64,000 bases of DNA from the NCBI RefSeq assembly GCF_900101435.1, contig NZ_FMZH01000006.1, forward strand, positions 2,902-66,901, given 5' to 3'. Below the pieces are notes generated by a model that was not told the origin of the DNA, searched no databases, and was given only the letters and a program-made list of their open reading frames with translations. Position numbers and translations under genes: made by a program. The DNA comes from Pedobacter soli (GTDB taxonomy: Bacteria > Bacteroidota > Bacteroidia > Sphingobacteriales > Sphingobacteriaceae). Shown piece after piece: positions 32,481 through 40,716 of the stretch. The stretch's first letter is position 1. Every line of letters begins with the position of its first letter.

Positions 32481-33374
32481 ATGAAAAAACAGGAAGCAAT
32501 TCATGAATATCATTTAAACCGGCACCAACCCGACAAACCACAGTTTTTAATACATGACTTAAAAAGTTATTTGGCGCAGAACCAGGGCAAGGCGAACAAG
32601 CCCCACATCCATAGCTTTTACCAGATCATTTGGTTTACCCACGGTACAGGCAAGCATTTTGTCGACTTCAAATCATACGATGTTTTTGAGAACGCGATAT
32701 TCTTTATTGCCAAAAACCAGGTTCATTACTTTGACAATGGAACTGATTATGAAGGAATCCTTATCCATTTCAGTGAATTGTTCTTAGGCCAAAGCCAAAG
32801 TGGCGTGGAATTCCTGGTAAAATCAAATTTATTTAATAATCCCTTTCAATTCCCTTCTTGTTGTGTTGGCAGTGAGCTCGCAGTCGATCTATCGCAGTAC
32901 GTTGCACAAATGCAGACTGAACTGATAAATTCTGAAAATTTTGCACGGGAAGAATTGCTCCAGTCCTATCTTACAGCCTTTTTAATACAGGTTCAACGAA
33001 GAAAAAATCAACTGGAGCAGGACAAGCATAGCTTCCCATTTATGCCAGATATGAAGAGGGAACAACTGATCCGATTTACCAATCTTTTAGATGAGCATTT
33101 TACCAGAGGCTTGTCCGTTGCAGAGTATGCAGGCCTGATGAATATTTCGTCCAGAACCTTATCAGACCTCACTGCGCAAACACTAAATAAAACACCATTG
33201 CAAGTGATTCAGGAGCGAGTTGTTCTGGAAGCTCAAAGACTGCTTGTACACTCCAATCTGAATGTAAACCAAATTGCCTATCGCCTGGGATTTGATGACC
33301 CTTCCTACTTTGTAAAGTATTTTAAGAAGCAAACGCAAACGGCCCCTTCCGATTTTAGAAAGTCAATTTCATGA
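32481..33374 (+). CDS. AraC-family transcriptional regulator
   Basis: About 297 residues from the ATG at 32481 (MKKQEAIHEYHLN); an upstream TTG start is less likely. N-terminal cupin-type sensor (KPHIHSFYQIIWFTHGTGKHFVDF, FFIAKNQVHYFDNG). Two C-terminal helix-turn-helices (LSVAEYAGLMNISSRTLSDLTAQTL and VNQIAYRLGFDDPSYFVKYFKKQTQTAP). Its last four bases overlap the chrA start (ATGA), so regulator and transporter are co-translated. It may also control the divergent flavin oxidase. Confidence 0.92.
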   Translation: MKKQEAIHEYHLNRHQPDKPQFLIHDLKSYLAQNQGKANKPHIHSFYQIIWFTHGTGKHFVDFKSYDVFENAIFFIAKNQVHYFDNGTDYEGILIHFSELFLGQSQSGVEFLVKSNLFNNPFQFPSCCVGSELAVDLSQYVAQMQTELINSENFAREELLQSYLTAFLIQVQRRKNQLEQDKHSFPFMPDMKREQLIRFTNLLDEHFTRGLSVAEYAGLMNISSRTLSDLTAQTLNKTPLQVIQERVVLEAQRLLVHSNLNVNQIAYRLGFDDPSYFVKYFKKQTQTAPSDFRKSIS

Positions 33375-34516
33375 GTGCAGCAGATAGCAAAGTAATAAGG
33401 TTAAAAGAAATAGCGGCATCCTGTCTGAAGCTGGGAACGATTGGCTTTGGTGGAATTGCTGGTATGGTAGCTACTATTGAAAATGAGATGGTGGTAAAAA
33501 GGAAATGGATCGACCATCAACATTTCATGGATGTGCTGGCGACATCCTATATCATTCCAGGTCCGAATGCTGTTGAAGTTGTCATGCATTGCGGTAAAGA
33601 ACGAGGCGGAAGATTGGGGTTAGTGGTAGCAGGCATTTGCTATATATTTCCAGCAATGCTTATTTGCCTGATGTTTGGTTTCTTTTATCAAAAGTACAGT
33701 GCGCTTCCAGACGTACAGCGCTTTTTGTTTGGCTTGCGTCCAGCTACTACAGCCCTTGTTATAGGAACAGTATTCCGCTTGTGGAATGCAACTGTAAAAA
33801 GCGATATTAAGTTAATCATCCTTTGCCTCTTTGTTTTTGCAGGTTCTTTATTTGGTTTAAACGAAGTTTTGTTGATCATTGGTGCAGGTTTGATCAACTA
33901 CATCATCCATCACTCGAAAGACATTTTGCCAGCATTTACCGGGCTCATGCTATCCTCTATGACATCAGAAACAAATAGCCACGTTACAGATGCTAAGCTG
34001 TTTCTGATTTTCCTGAAAATTGGTGCGGTGTTGTATGGGAGTGGGTATGTATTGTTTGCCTATATGGATGAAGCACTGGTGAGAAATAACCATTGGCTCT
34101 TGAGGCAACAGCTCATGGACGCAATCGCTGTGGGACAGATTACCCCTGGCCCCATACTATCCAGTGCAACTTTTGCTGGTTATCTTATTCATGGCTGGAT
34201 GGGGGGCGTTCTGGCCACCGTTGCTATCTTCCTGCCTTCCTTTTTTATCTCCTTCTTTTTGCACCGACTATTATCAGCTGCAAGAAAAAGTATAAAGCTG
34301 CGCTTGTTCCTGGACGGATTAAGTGCGGCTTCGATTTCCATAATAGCAGTTGTTGGCCTTCATCTTTTCACATCGTCGATCCAGCACTGGCAAAGCAGCG
34401 TCATATTAGCCGTATGTTTTGCACTGACCATGTTAATTAAAAATATGAATACCGTTCTGATAATATTAATTGGGAGCATGGGGGGATTTTTACTGTTAAG
34501 CATCTGGCCTGTCTAA
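33371..34516 (+). CDS. chrA: chromate transporter, two-domain CHR family
   Basis: 381 residues, long-chain ChrA with two homologous CHR halves of about six helices each. Half 1 begins CLKLGTIGFGGIAGMVATIE and has TSYIIPGPNAVEVVMHCG. Half 2 begins FLKIGAVLYGSGYVLFAYMDE and has AVGQITPGPILSSATFAGYL. The PGP motif is present in both. ChrA exports chromate; many family members in non-contaminated bacteria have unproven substrates. Coupled to the AraC gene. Confidence 0.93.
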   Translation: MSAADSKVIRLKEIAASCLKLGTIGFGGIAGMVATIENEMVVKRKWIDHQHFMDVLATSYIIPGPNAVEVVMHCGKERGGRLGLVVAGICYIFPAMLICLMFGFFYQKYSALPDVQRFLFGLRPATTALVIGTVFRLWNATVKSDIKLIILCLFVFAGSLFGLNEVLLIIGAGLINYIIHHSKDILPAFTGLMLSSMTSETNSHVTDAKLFLIFLKIGAVLYGSGYVLFAYMDEALVRNNHWLLRQQLMDAIAVGQITPGPILSSATFAGYLIHGWMGGVLATVAIFLPSFFISFFLHRLLSAARKSIKLRLFLDGLSAASISIIAVVGLHLFTSSIQHWQSSVILAVCFALTMLIKNMNTVLIILIGSMGGFLLLSIWPV

Positions 34517-34615
34517 AAACCCTGTTTCCGATTATTACCATATCTTCTCCATTCTCTCCATTTTTTGCGAGCTGCCTGCTACAGACCTTTGTATAGAAAT
34601 TAAAACACAATTTTT

Positions 34616-34903
34616 ATGACAAAGGCATATTTAGAAATTACCTTACAGATCAAGGATACTGATAGGGCAAATGCAGCAGGTATATACCAAAAATACAAAG
34701 CGCCATTTCTTGAAACAATTAAAGGCGCATTGTCCAAAGAGCTCCTTGTACATGTAGAAAATGTTCAGGTTCTTCACGGATTCGACAGTGTTGAAAGCGC
34801 CCAGCAATATCTGGGTAGCGAGCTATTTAATAAAGATGTGGTGCTCTCACTAAAGCCACTGCTTCAAGCCAGCCCGGATGTTAAAATCTATACCGTGGCC
34901 TAA
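34616..34903 (+). CDS. small protein with predicted ferredoxin-like dimeric fold
   Basis: 95 residues, no signal peptide or membrane helix. Alternating strand-helix pattern (AYLEITLQIKDTDRA, YKAPFLETIKGALSKELLVHVE, VQVLHGFDSVESAQQYL, KIYTVA) suggests a dimeric alpha/beta-barrel fold like DUF1330 or antibiotic-monooxygenase domains. Not identified precisely. 27 bases before the SDR gene and likely in one unit with it. Confidence 0.75.
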   Translation: MTKAYLEITLQIKDTDRANAAGIYQKYKAPFLETIKGALSKELLVHVENVQVLHGFDSVESAQQYLGSELFNKDVVLSLKPLLQASPDVKIYTVA

Positions 34904-34930
34904 TACCCTAAATAAAATCAAAAACAGAAA

Positions 34931-35683
34931 ATGAAACAAGCATTAATTATTGGTGGTTCTACCGGTATGGGCAAAGCCACAGCAGAAATATTGCTCGCTA
35001 CAGGTATTGAAGTGGTTATTGTCGCAAGGGATGGTGATAACCTTCATGCCGCTGAGAAAGAGTTATCACACAGAGGAAAAGTACGCATTTTTCCCGTAGA
35101 CCTTTCGAACCTTGAAGAAGTTAAAAATTTCGCTGAAAAGCTCAGTAGGGAACTACCGGAATTAAAATACCTGGTAAATGCAGCCGGATATTTTAAACCC
35201 AAATCTTTCCTGGAACACAGCCTGGAGGATTATGATATCTATCACGATTTCAATAAGGCTTTCTTCCTGATCACCCAGGCCGCTGCCAGGGTAATGAAAG
35301 AAAATGGCGGAGGCTCTATTGTCAATGTTGGATCTATGTGGGCCAAACAGGCTATTAAGGCTACCCCATCATCAGCATATTCCATGGCTAAGGCAGGCCT
35401 TCACAGTCTGACCCATCACCTGGCTATGGAGCTCGCAGACTATAATATCCGGGTAAATGCGGTATCTCCTGCGGTTGTGGTTACACCCATCTATAGTTCA
35501 TTTATCGAAGCAGATCAGATCACCGAAACCTTACAGGGTTTCAATAGCTTTCATCCTATCGGACGGGTAGGAACAGCTGAGGATGTAGCAAAAACCATTA
35601 ATTTTCTTTTATCGGATGAGACAAGCTGGGTAACAGGTGCTATATGGGACATTGATGGCGGAGTTATCGCCGGAAGGAATTAA
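34931..35683 (+). CDS. short-chain dehydrogenase/reductase
   Basis: 250-residue classical SDR. Cofactor motif GGSTGMGKA at the N terminus, VNAAGYF (NNAG equivalent), catalytic Ser in NVGSMWA, Tyr-x3-Lys as YSMAK, and the C-terminal GAIWDIDGG signature. NAD(P)-dependent oxidoreductase of unknown substrate. Followed by a strong terminator. Confidence 0.93.
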   Translation: MKQALIIGGSTGMGKATAEILLATGIEVVIVARDGDNLHAAEKELSHRGKVRIFPVDLSNLEEVKNFAEKLSRELPELKYLVNAAGYFKPKSFLEHSLEDYDIYHDFNKAFFLITQAAARVMKENGGGSIVNVGSMWAKQAIKATPSSAYSMAKAGLHSLTHHLAMELADYNIRVNAVSPAVVVTPIYSSFIEADQITETLQGFNSFHPIGRVGTAEDVAKTINFLLSDETSWVTGAIWDIDGGVIAGRN

Positions 35684-35738
35684 CCTAAAAATGAGTGACT
35701 TATCCTAAAACAGGTTGCTCCTTATTTATGGTTAATTA

Positions 35739-35771
35739 GTCCTTGCCGATTAATATCGGCGAGGACTTTTT
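35739..35771 (+). terminator. intrinsic terminator after the SDR gene
   Basis: 12-bp stem GTCCTTGCCGAT / ATCGGCGAGGAC (one G-U) with a TAAT loop, then TTTTTA. Confidence 0.9.
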
Positions 35772-35993
35772 ACATATCTGATCTGTCGTTTTGTATCCAA
35801 ACGAGAGTCCGGTCTTATGGCATTGTAAAGCCCCACCGCCTAGCGGATCAATGTTAGGCCCTGATCAAGAGTGTTTGGTTTTACGATGATGTAATAAATT
35901 TCCCGCCGCCAATGGCCCAAACCTTGCTATTTCTCTAAAATCGTGGCTAATAATTTTAAATCATTTTCAAATTGATTTGTAATTTGGATACTT

Positions 35994-36046
35994 GAGAGTA
36001 CAAAAAAAAAATCGAACGAAAAGCCTTGATGAAAATCGAGGCTTTT
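35994..36046. repeat. orphan copy of the tRNA-Leu 3' end and terminator
   Basis: GAGAGTACAAAA, then AATCGAACG and the AAAAGCCTTGAT-GAAA-ATCGAGGCTTTTTTG hairpin, as after both tRNA-Leu genes. Only the last bases of the tRNA (GAGTA) are kept. Suggests an integration or recombination scar. Confidence 0.75.
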
Positions 36047-36310
36047 TTGTTTCAGATCCTTTTCACTCATTAAATAAATTCGCTCCACCAATCCTGTTTA
36101 CAAATCAGGGAACTAGCTTCAGCAAAACAAGATATTTCACTAAATATCAAACCACCTATTCTAAAGCGCCTTCCCAAAGCAGCGGCAATCGATACAATTT
36201 ATAGCATAACAGTCTAAACCAAGAATATAATTAGACTGGTTATCATTAACAGGAATTTTTCGGGGATTGATTAACATTTTGGTAATTTGAATTTTAAAAC
36301 GGAGACGATA

Positions 36311-36676
36311 ATGAGTGTACACATAGGATTGATGATCTGGAAGGAAATGAAAACCAAGGGAATTTCTGTTGCCGTATTGGCCGAAAAAATGGCCATCAGT
36401 AAAAATAAGGCACAGGAAATCATCAATAGCTCCAGCCTGGATGTGGCGCTGCTGGCTACCGTAAGCGAGATATTGGGCTATAACTTTTTCAGCTACTATG
36501 AAAAGGGAAAGTTATTTTCAGACCACAATCAAAAAGAGATAAAGGCCTCGGCTGAGGAGATTAAAAGATTAAAAAGCCTGTTGAGCGAAAAGAACAAAAC
36601 CATCGAACTCAAAGATAAAATGATCCAGAACCTGTCGCAAACAGTTTCTATACTCGAAAAAGTACAATACCGCTAA
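36311..36676 (+). CDS. small HTH-like protein with C-terminal coiled coil
   Basis: About 121 residues from the ATG at 36311 (MSVHIGLMIWKEMK); eight upstream codons are possible but unlikely. The N-terminal 60 residues resemble a Cro/XRE-like helix-turn-helix (WKEMKTKGISVAVLAEKMAISKNKAQEIINSSSLDVALLATVSEILG). The C-terminal 60 are a heptad-rich coiled coil (EEIKRLKSLLSEKNKTIELKDKMIQNLSQTVSILEK). Likely a DNA-binding dimer. Gene ends 1 base from the convergent DUF92 gene. Confidence 0.8.
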   Translation: MSVHIGLMIWKEMKTKGISVAVLAEKMAISKNKAQEIINSSSLDVALLATVSEILGYNFFSYYEKGKLFSDHNQKEIKASAEEIKRLKSLLSEKNKTIELKDKMIQNLSQTVSILEKVQYR

Positions 36677-36677
36677 T

Positions 36678-37445
36678 TTAGCAGGTTCCGGCCTTGATTA
36701 GCACAAGTAATACCAACGCTGCGATTAAGGTATTCAAAAAATTCACCATATTGTTGCCTATATGCCCTTTCCGTTCAAGCAGGGCACCCAGTACAGAATC
36801 GGTTAAATTGCCAATGGTACCGGCAATTATGATAAAGAAAAAGCTGTTATTCCAGCCATGCCCCAAGGCATAAATCATTGCAATAATGCTGCTGCCTGCA
36901 ATACCAATCAGGGTGCCTTCCAGACTAATTACGCCATCCAATCCGGATTGCTCAACTTTAAAAGTGATGATATTGATAAACCTTCGTCCGTAAACCATAC
37001 CCAATTCTGACGACAGTGTATCTGCTGTAGCAGAAGCAAAAGCGGCGCCCATTGCGGGCAACATGAGGTTGCTGAGCTGTGGAAATAGTATAGCCAGTAC
37101 AGCTGCAATACCGGCAACACCTGCATTGGCAAATACCTGAAAGGCAGATCGCCCTGTTCTGGTTTCCTCCTTGCTGGCAAATGCCTGCTTTTGATGCCGT
37201 TTCCACGAAGTAGCCAGGGTGCCCAAAATAAAAAAGGTAGTCATCATTGCAAACCCGGTATAACCCGAAGCCAGGAAAATAATGCAGGCCAGGATAGCAC
37301 CGGTAAAGGAAGCCGGAATGGTTAGCTTTTTTGCAAGTATAGCATAGCCCATTCCCAGGATGATAATAAGCGGAAAAAAGAAATCAGACAAAATATAGTT
37401 ATGGTATGGCGTGATTAATTCCAAATCTATGCTTTTTCGCCACAT
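36678..37445 (-). CDS. DUF92 family integral membrane protein
   Basis: 255 residues with about six or seven membrane helices. Signature region GAAFASATADTLSSELGMVYG followed by INIITFKVEQSGLDGVISLEGTLIGIAGS matches DUF92. That family contains plant phytyl-phosphate kinase (VTE6) and related prenyl kinases of the cytidylyl-transferase-like superfamily. Bacterial role unproven; a lipid or polyprenol kinase activity is an inference. Confidence 0.9.
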   Translation of the reverse strand: MWRKSIDLELITPYHNYILSDFFFPLIIILGMGYAILAKKLTIPASFTGAILACIIFLASGYTGFAMMTTFFILGTLATSWKRHQKQAFASKEETRTGRSAFQVFANAGVAGIAAVLAILFPQLSNLMLPAMGAAFASATADTLSSELGMVYGRRFINIITFKVEQSGLDGVISLEGTLIGIAGSSIIAMIYALGHGWNNSFFFIIIAGTIGNLTDSVLGALLERKGHIGNNMVNFLNTLIAALVLLVLIKAGTC

Positions 37446-37498
37446 TAAATGTTACTAAGATAAAATATTAACTTGAGCGTATCAATTAGCCTACCAGC

Positions 37499-37528
37499 TT
37501 GACTAAATTATCAGAATGATTACTTTTG
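37499..37528 (+). promoter_or_regulatory. promoter of the PAS histidine kinase gene
   Basis: TTG (37499-37501), 19 bases, TACTTTTG (37521-37528): exact fit to the Bacteroidota consensus. It overlaps the ATG at 37516, so the ATG at 37549 must be the real start. Confidence 0.7.
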
Positions 37529-37548
37529 TATTTAAGGGGATTATCCAA

Positions 37549-39555
37549 ATGCAGAACAAGACCATTATTTCCGATTTCATCAGACTTGCACCTATACCTG
37601 TATGTATTATTGAGCCCAATAATCTGAAGCTGGAGGCTGCCAATGAGCAATTTCTGGATTTGGTAAATGGAAGCCATGCAGAAATTTTGGGTAAACATTT
37701 CGGCAATATTATTGGTGAGCATGTATCTGCTACTCTCCCTGCTTTTTTTCATCAGCTAAAAGCGGCTCCGGGAATAGCTTCGCTACCGGTACAAATTCCG
37801 GCGCTGGAAGCAAGCATAGCGCCGTTTTCAGGCTATAGCTATTTTGCCAGCGCGCTTGAAGAGACTTCAGGCGAGTCAAAAATCGCGGTTTGGTTAATAT
37901 CTAAAACTTCAGGCCAAATCGAACAGATAGATGCAATTGTTGCTGATAACCTGAGCTTAGGCCAGCTGGAAGCTTCAGTAAAACGTCCCGGTATCGAATA
38001 TATACAAATGGCTGAGGAAAACCAGTTCAACATGCCCGGAGATTCACTTTCTTTGAAATTTCAGGCACATGATCGTGAGCAGGACGAAATGTTAGAGAGC
38101 TGGACGGAACTTGAGCGGAGCCGCGAATGGTTTAAAAATATGGTCCACTCCTCTCCCGTTGCGATGCTGATTACAAAAGGCGAGGATATGGTTTTTGATG
38201 TGATCAACGAGCCGATGTTGAATTTAATTGGCAGGGATGCCTCAGTTTTAGGAAAAACCTGGTTTGAGGCAATACCTGAACTCGTTGGGCAACCGGTAGT
38301 TGATGAACTGTTTTACGCTTACCGGACGGGGCTTACGCATCATGTGCCCGCTGTTGGCATCACACTGGTAAAAAATGGCGAATCGATGTTAGGCTATTAT
38401 GATCTGACCTATACGCCACTAAAAGAAAACGGACAGGTGGTTGGTTTGATGCAAACCGCTACTGAAGTTACCGAATATGTCAAATCTAAAGATAAACTTC
38501 AAAAGGCTTACGAACAAATCAGGTTATCGAAAGAGGCTGCAGAACTGGGTACTTTTGATATGGATATGGTTACCGGCCGCCTGGAGTGGGACGATCGGTG
38601 CAGGCTGCTATTTGGAATCAGCCATTCAGATGAGGTGGAATTTGAGCGCGATTTTTTGCAAAACCTCCACCCAGAAGATTTAGACAGGATAAATTCGGTT
38701 TTGGCTTATGTTTTTGACAAGCAGGCCAGCAATGGCATTTATGATATAGAATACAGAACCATTGGATATGAAGACAAAAGACTGAGGTGGATAAGGGCAA
38801 AGGGACAGGTTTATTTCGACGTTCATGATCAGCCTCTGCGCTTTATTGGCTCTGTTTTAGATATCACCGAACAAAAAGAAGACGAGCAACGCAAGAATGA
38901 TTTTATCGGGATGGCGAGCCATGAACTTAAAACGCCGCTTACTTCGATAAACGCTTATCTGCAATTGCTGCAGCACCACGCCAACCGCAATCAGGAAAGT
39001 ACAATGCTTGCTACGATTGAAAAATCTTTAAACCAGGTTAAACGCATGACGCGGATGATTGATGGCTTTTTAAATGTTTCCCGCTTGGAATCGGGTAAGA
39101 TTGCCATTGATAAGCAGGCATTTGAAATAACAGCGTTGCTGAAAGAAGTACGTGAAGAAACCGTAGCTTTAACTACCGGTTATCCGGTTAACCTATCTGT
39201 TACCGATGAGGTAATGGTTTATGCAGACCGAAACAAAATAGGCCAGGTACTTCAAAATCTCCTGGGCAATGCTTTCAAATATTCGATGCCCGGAAGTGAG
39301 GTTAAAATGAGCTACTTAACTGAAAACGATCACATTACCATTAGTGTAACTGATCAGGGAATTGGAATTAAACCAGAGCACCAGCAAAAGCTGTTTGAGC
39401 GATATTACCGTGTCGAAAGTAACAGCACCATCTCTGGTTTCGGAATAGGTTTGTACCTGTGTGCTGAAATTATAATACGGCACCAGGGAAAAATATGGGT
39501 AGACAGTGAATTCGGGAAAGGCAGTACATTTTCATTCAGGCTGCCGCTTAATTAG
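37549..39555 (+). CDS. PAS-domain sensor histidine kinase
   Basis: About 668 residues, no membrane helix, so cytoplasmic. Several N-terminal PAS folds: one from the start (FIRLAPIPVCIIEPNNLKLEA), one near residue 205 (WFKNMVHSSPVAMLITKGEDMVF), one near residue 345 (AAELGTFDMDMVTGRLEWDDR) ending RFIGSVLDITEQ. HisKA with the phosphorylated His in FIGMASHELKTPLTSINAYL. HATPase with N box (LQNLLGNAFKYSM), GIGIKPEHQQKLFERYYR and GFGIGLYLC. No receiver domain or adjacent response regulator gene, so it is an orphan kinase. The start was chosen from the promoter position. Confidence 0.94.
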   Translation: MQNKTIISDFIRLAPIPVCIIEPNNLKLEAANEQFLDLVNGSHAEILGKHFGNIIGEHVSATLPAFFHQLKAAPGIASLPVQIPALEASIAPFSGYSYFASALEETSGESKIAVWLISKTSGQIEQIDAIVADNLSLGQLEASVKRPGIEYIQMAEENQFNMPGDSLSLKFQAHDREQDEMLESWTELERSREWFKNMVHSSPVAMLITKGEDMVFDVINEPMLNLIGRDASVLGKTWFEAIPELVGQPVVDELFYAYRTGLTHHVPAVGITLVKNGESMLGYYDLTYTPLKENGQVVGLMQTATEVTEYVKSKDKLQKAYEQIRLSKEAAELGTFDMDMVTGRLEWDDRCRLLFGISHSDEVEFERDFLQNLHPEDLDRINSVLAYVFDKQASNGIYDIEYRTIGYEDKRLRWIRAKGQVYFDVHDQPLRFIGSVLDITEQKEDEQRKNDFIGMASHELKTPLTSINAYLQLLQHHANRNQESTMLATIEKSLNQVKRMTRMIDGFLNVSRLESGKIAIDKQAFEITALLKEVREETVALTTGYPVNLSVTDEVMVYADRNKIGQVLQNLLGNAFKYSMPGSEVKMSYLTENDHITISVTDQGIGIKPEHQQKLFERYYRVESNSTISGFGIGLYLCAEIIIRHQGKIWVDSEFGKGSTFSFRLPLN

Positions 39556-39641
39556 GATCCCTGATCCAAAATTTATTTCCCTTCCTTGATTTATTGTAAA
39601 ACGCGGCGACATCCGTCAACCGCGTTTACAGTCATCATTAA

Positions 39642-40715
39642 CTAATTAATTATTTTCTGCTCCTTAAGCCACTTTCCTATTTCTAAAAATACTTCTGGGG
39701 CAATATCTTCTTTGATTTCTTTGTACTCCTGAATCTGGCACGTTTTGCAGTGTTGCAACAGATGGTTAAGCCCAGGTAATTCGATGGTTTTTACATTTTT
39801 ATTCCCACCTGCGGCCGATAGTTTTTTCCAGTCCGCCAAATTCACAGCCGGATTAACCATAATATCTTTACTGCCATTGATGGCCAGAATCGGCACTTTA
39901 ATTTTGGCAAGATAAGGTGCAGGATCATACTTTATAAAATAACGGTACCATGGCCCCGTTGCATTATTTACATAGCTGTAAATCGGATAACGGAAATGAT
40001 CAAACTCAACCCCTTCTGATTTGATTAGCGCATCATCTTTTACTTTCCAGGCGGCATATGCCCGGTTCAACATGGTATCTAATGTCGATGAATCAGCATA
40101 TTTCAGTGCTGTTTTAAACATCAGCGCATTAATTTCATTGTAGCGCTTTTTATCACGGTCTGGTATGGGGGCTGCAGCTACTATATCTTCATTTTGCAAA
40201 ATCTGCGCCTGGTAACCATTTGTGGCCAATCCGGATAAACTGATCAGGAATGCAACATCTTTCGATGCTGCCGCTGCAATGGTAATTGCGGCACCACCTT
40301 CGCTATGCCCCAGTAATCCGATCTTTTTGAGTTTTAGCTCCTTTCTGGATTTTAAATAAGCCACTGCCGAAAGTGCATCCTTTGCGAAATCGCCAGTGGT
40401 GGCAGTTTCATATTTCCCGGTCGTTTTACCTTCTCCCCGATCATCGGTACGCAATACGGTTAAGCCTTTATCAACCAGGTACGCTGCAAGCACTTTAAAC
40501 CATGGGTGGCCCGCCATATTCCCATCCCGATCCTGCTTACCCGTCCCTGAAATTAAAATAACAGCATTACCACTATTTTTTTCAGCAGCAGGAACAGACA
40601 AGGTTCCTCCGAAAGTAATGGTTCCATCTCCGTTTTTAAATGTTACATCGGTGTTTTGGGCGTATAATGCATTTACCGAAAACAGCAAGGTTACTACAAA
40701 AATCAATTTTCTCAT
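39642..40715 (-). CDS. secreted alpha/beta hydrolase of SusCD locus 1
   Basis: About 357 residues from the ATG at 40715 (MRKLIFVVTLLFSVNALYAQ, a signal peptide). Alpha/beta hydrolase fold with VILISGTGKQDRDGN, RTDDRGEGKTTG and the nucleophile elbow LLGHSEGGAAITIAA. Late ILAINGSKDIMVNP (acid) and GLNHLLQHC (His) complete the triad. Resembles the acyl-peptide/S9-like hydrolases often encoded beside TonB-dependent receptors. It starts 1 base after the TlpA-like gene stop, so it is the last gene of the locus. Confidence 0.88.
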   Translation of the reverse strand: MRKLIFVVTLLFSVNALYAQNTDVTFKNGDGTITFGGTLSVPAAEKNSGNAVILISGTGKQDRDGNMAGHPWFKVLAAYLVDKGLTVLRTDDRGEGKTTGKYETATTGDFAKDALSAVAYLKSRKELKLKKIGLLGHSEGGAAITIAAAASKDVAFLISLSGLATNGYQAQILQNEDIVAAAPIPDRDKKRYNEINALMFKTALKYADSSTLDTMLNRAYAAWKVKDDALIKSEGVEFDHFRYPIYSYVNNATGPWYRYFIKYDPAPYLAKIKVPILAINGSKDIMVNPAVNLADWKKLSAAGGNKNVKTIELPGLNHLLQHCKTCQIQEYKEIKEDIAPEVFLEIGKWLKEQKIIN

Positions 40716-40716
40716 G

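Larger units (their letters stand above)
35684..36310. other. intergenic, terminator and orphan tRNA-Leu flank
   Basis: 627 bases. After the terminator at 35739 there is no credible gene. 35994-36046 holds an orphan copy of the tRNA-Leu 3' end and terminator; the rest shows nothing. Confidence 0.55.

Noticed and set aside
37516..37548. Histidine kinase start at 37516
   Set aside because: That ATG lies within a consensus promoter (TTG-N19-TACTTTTG), so it would not be in the transcript.
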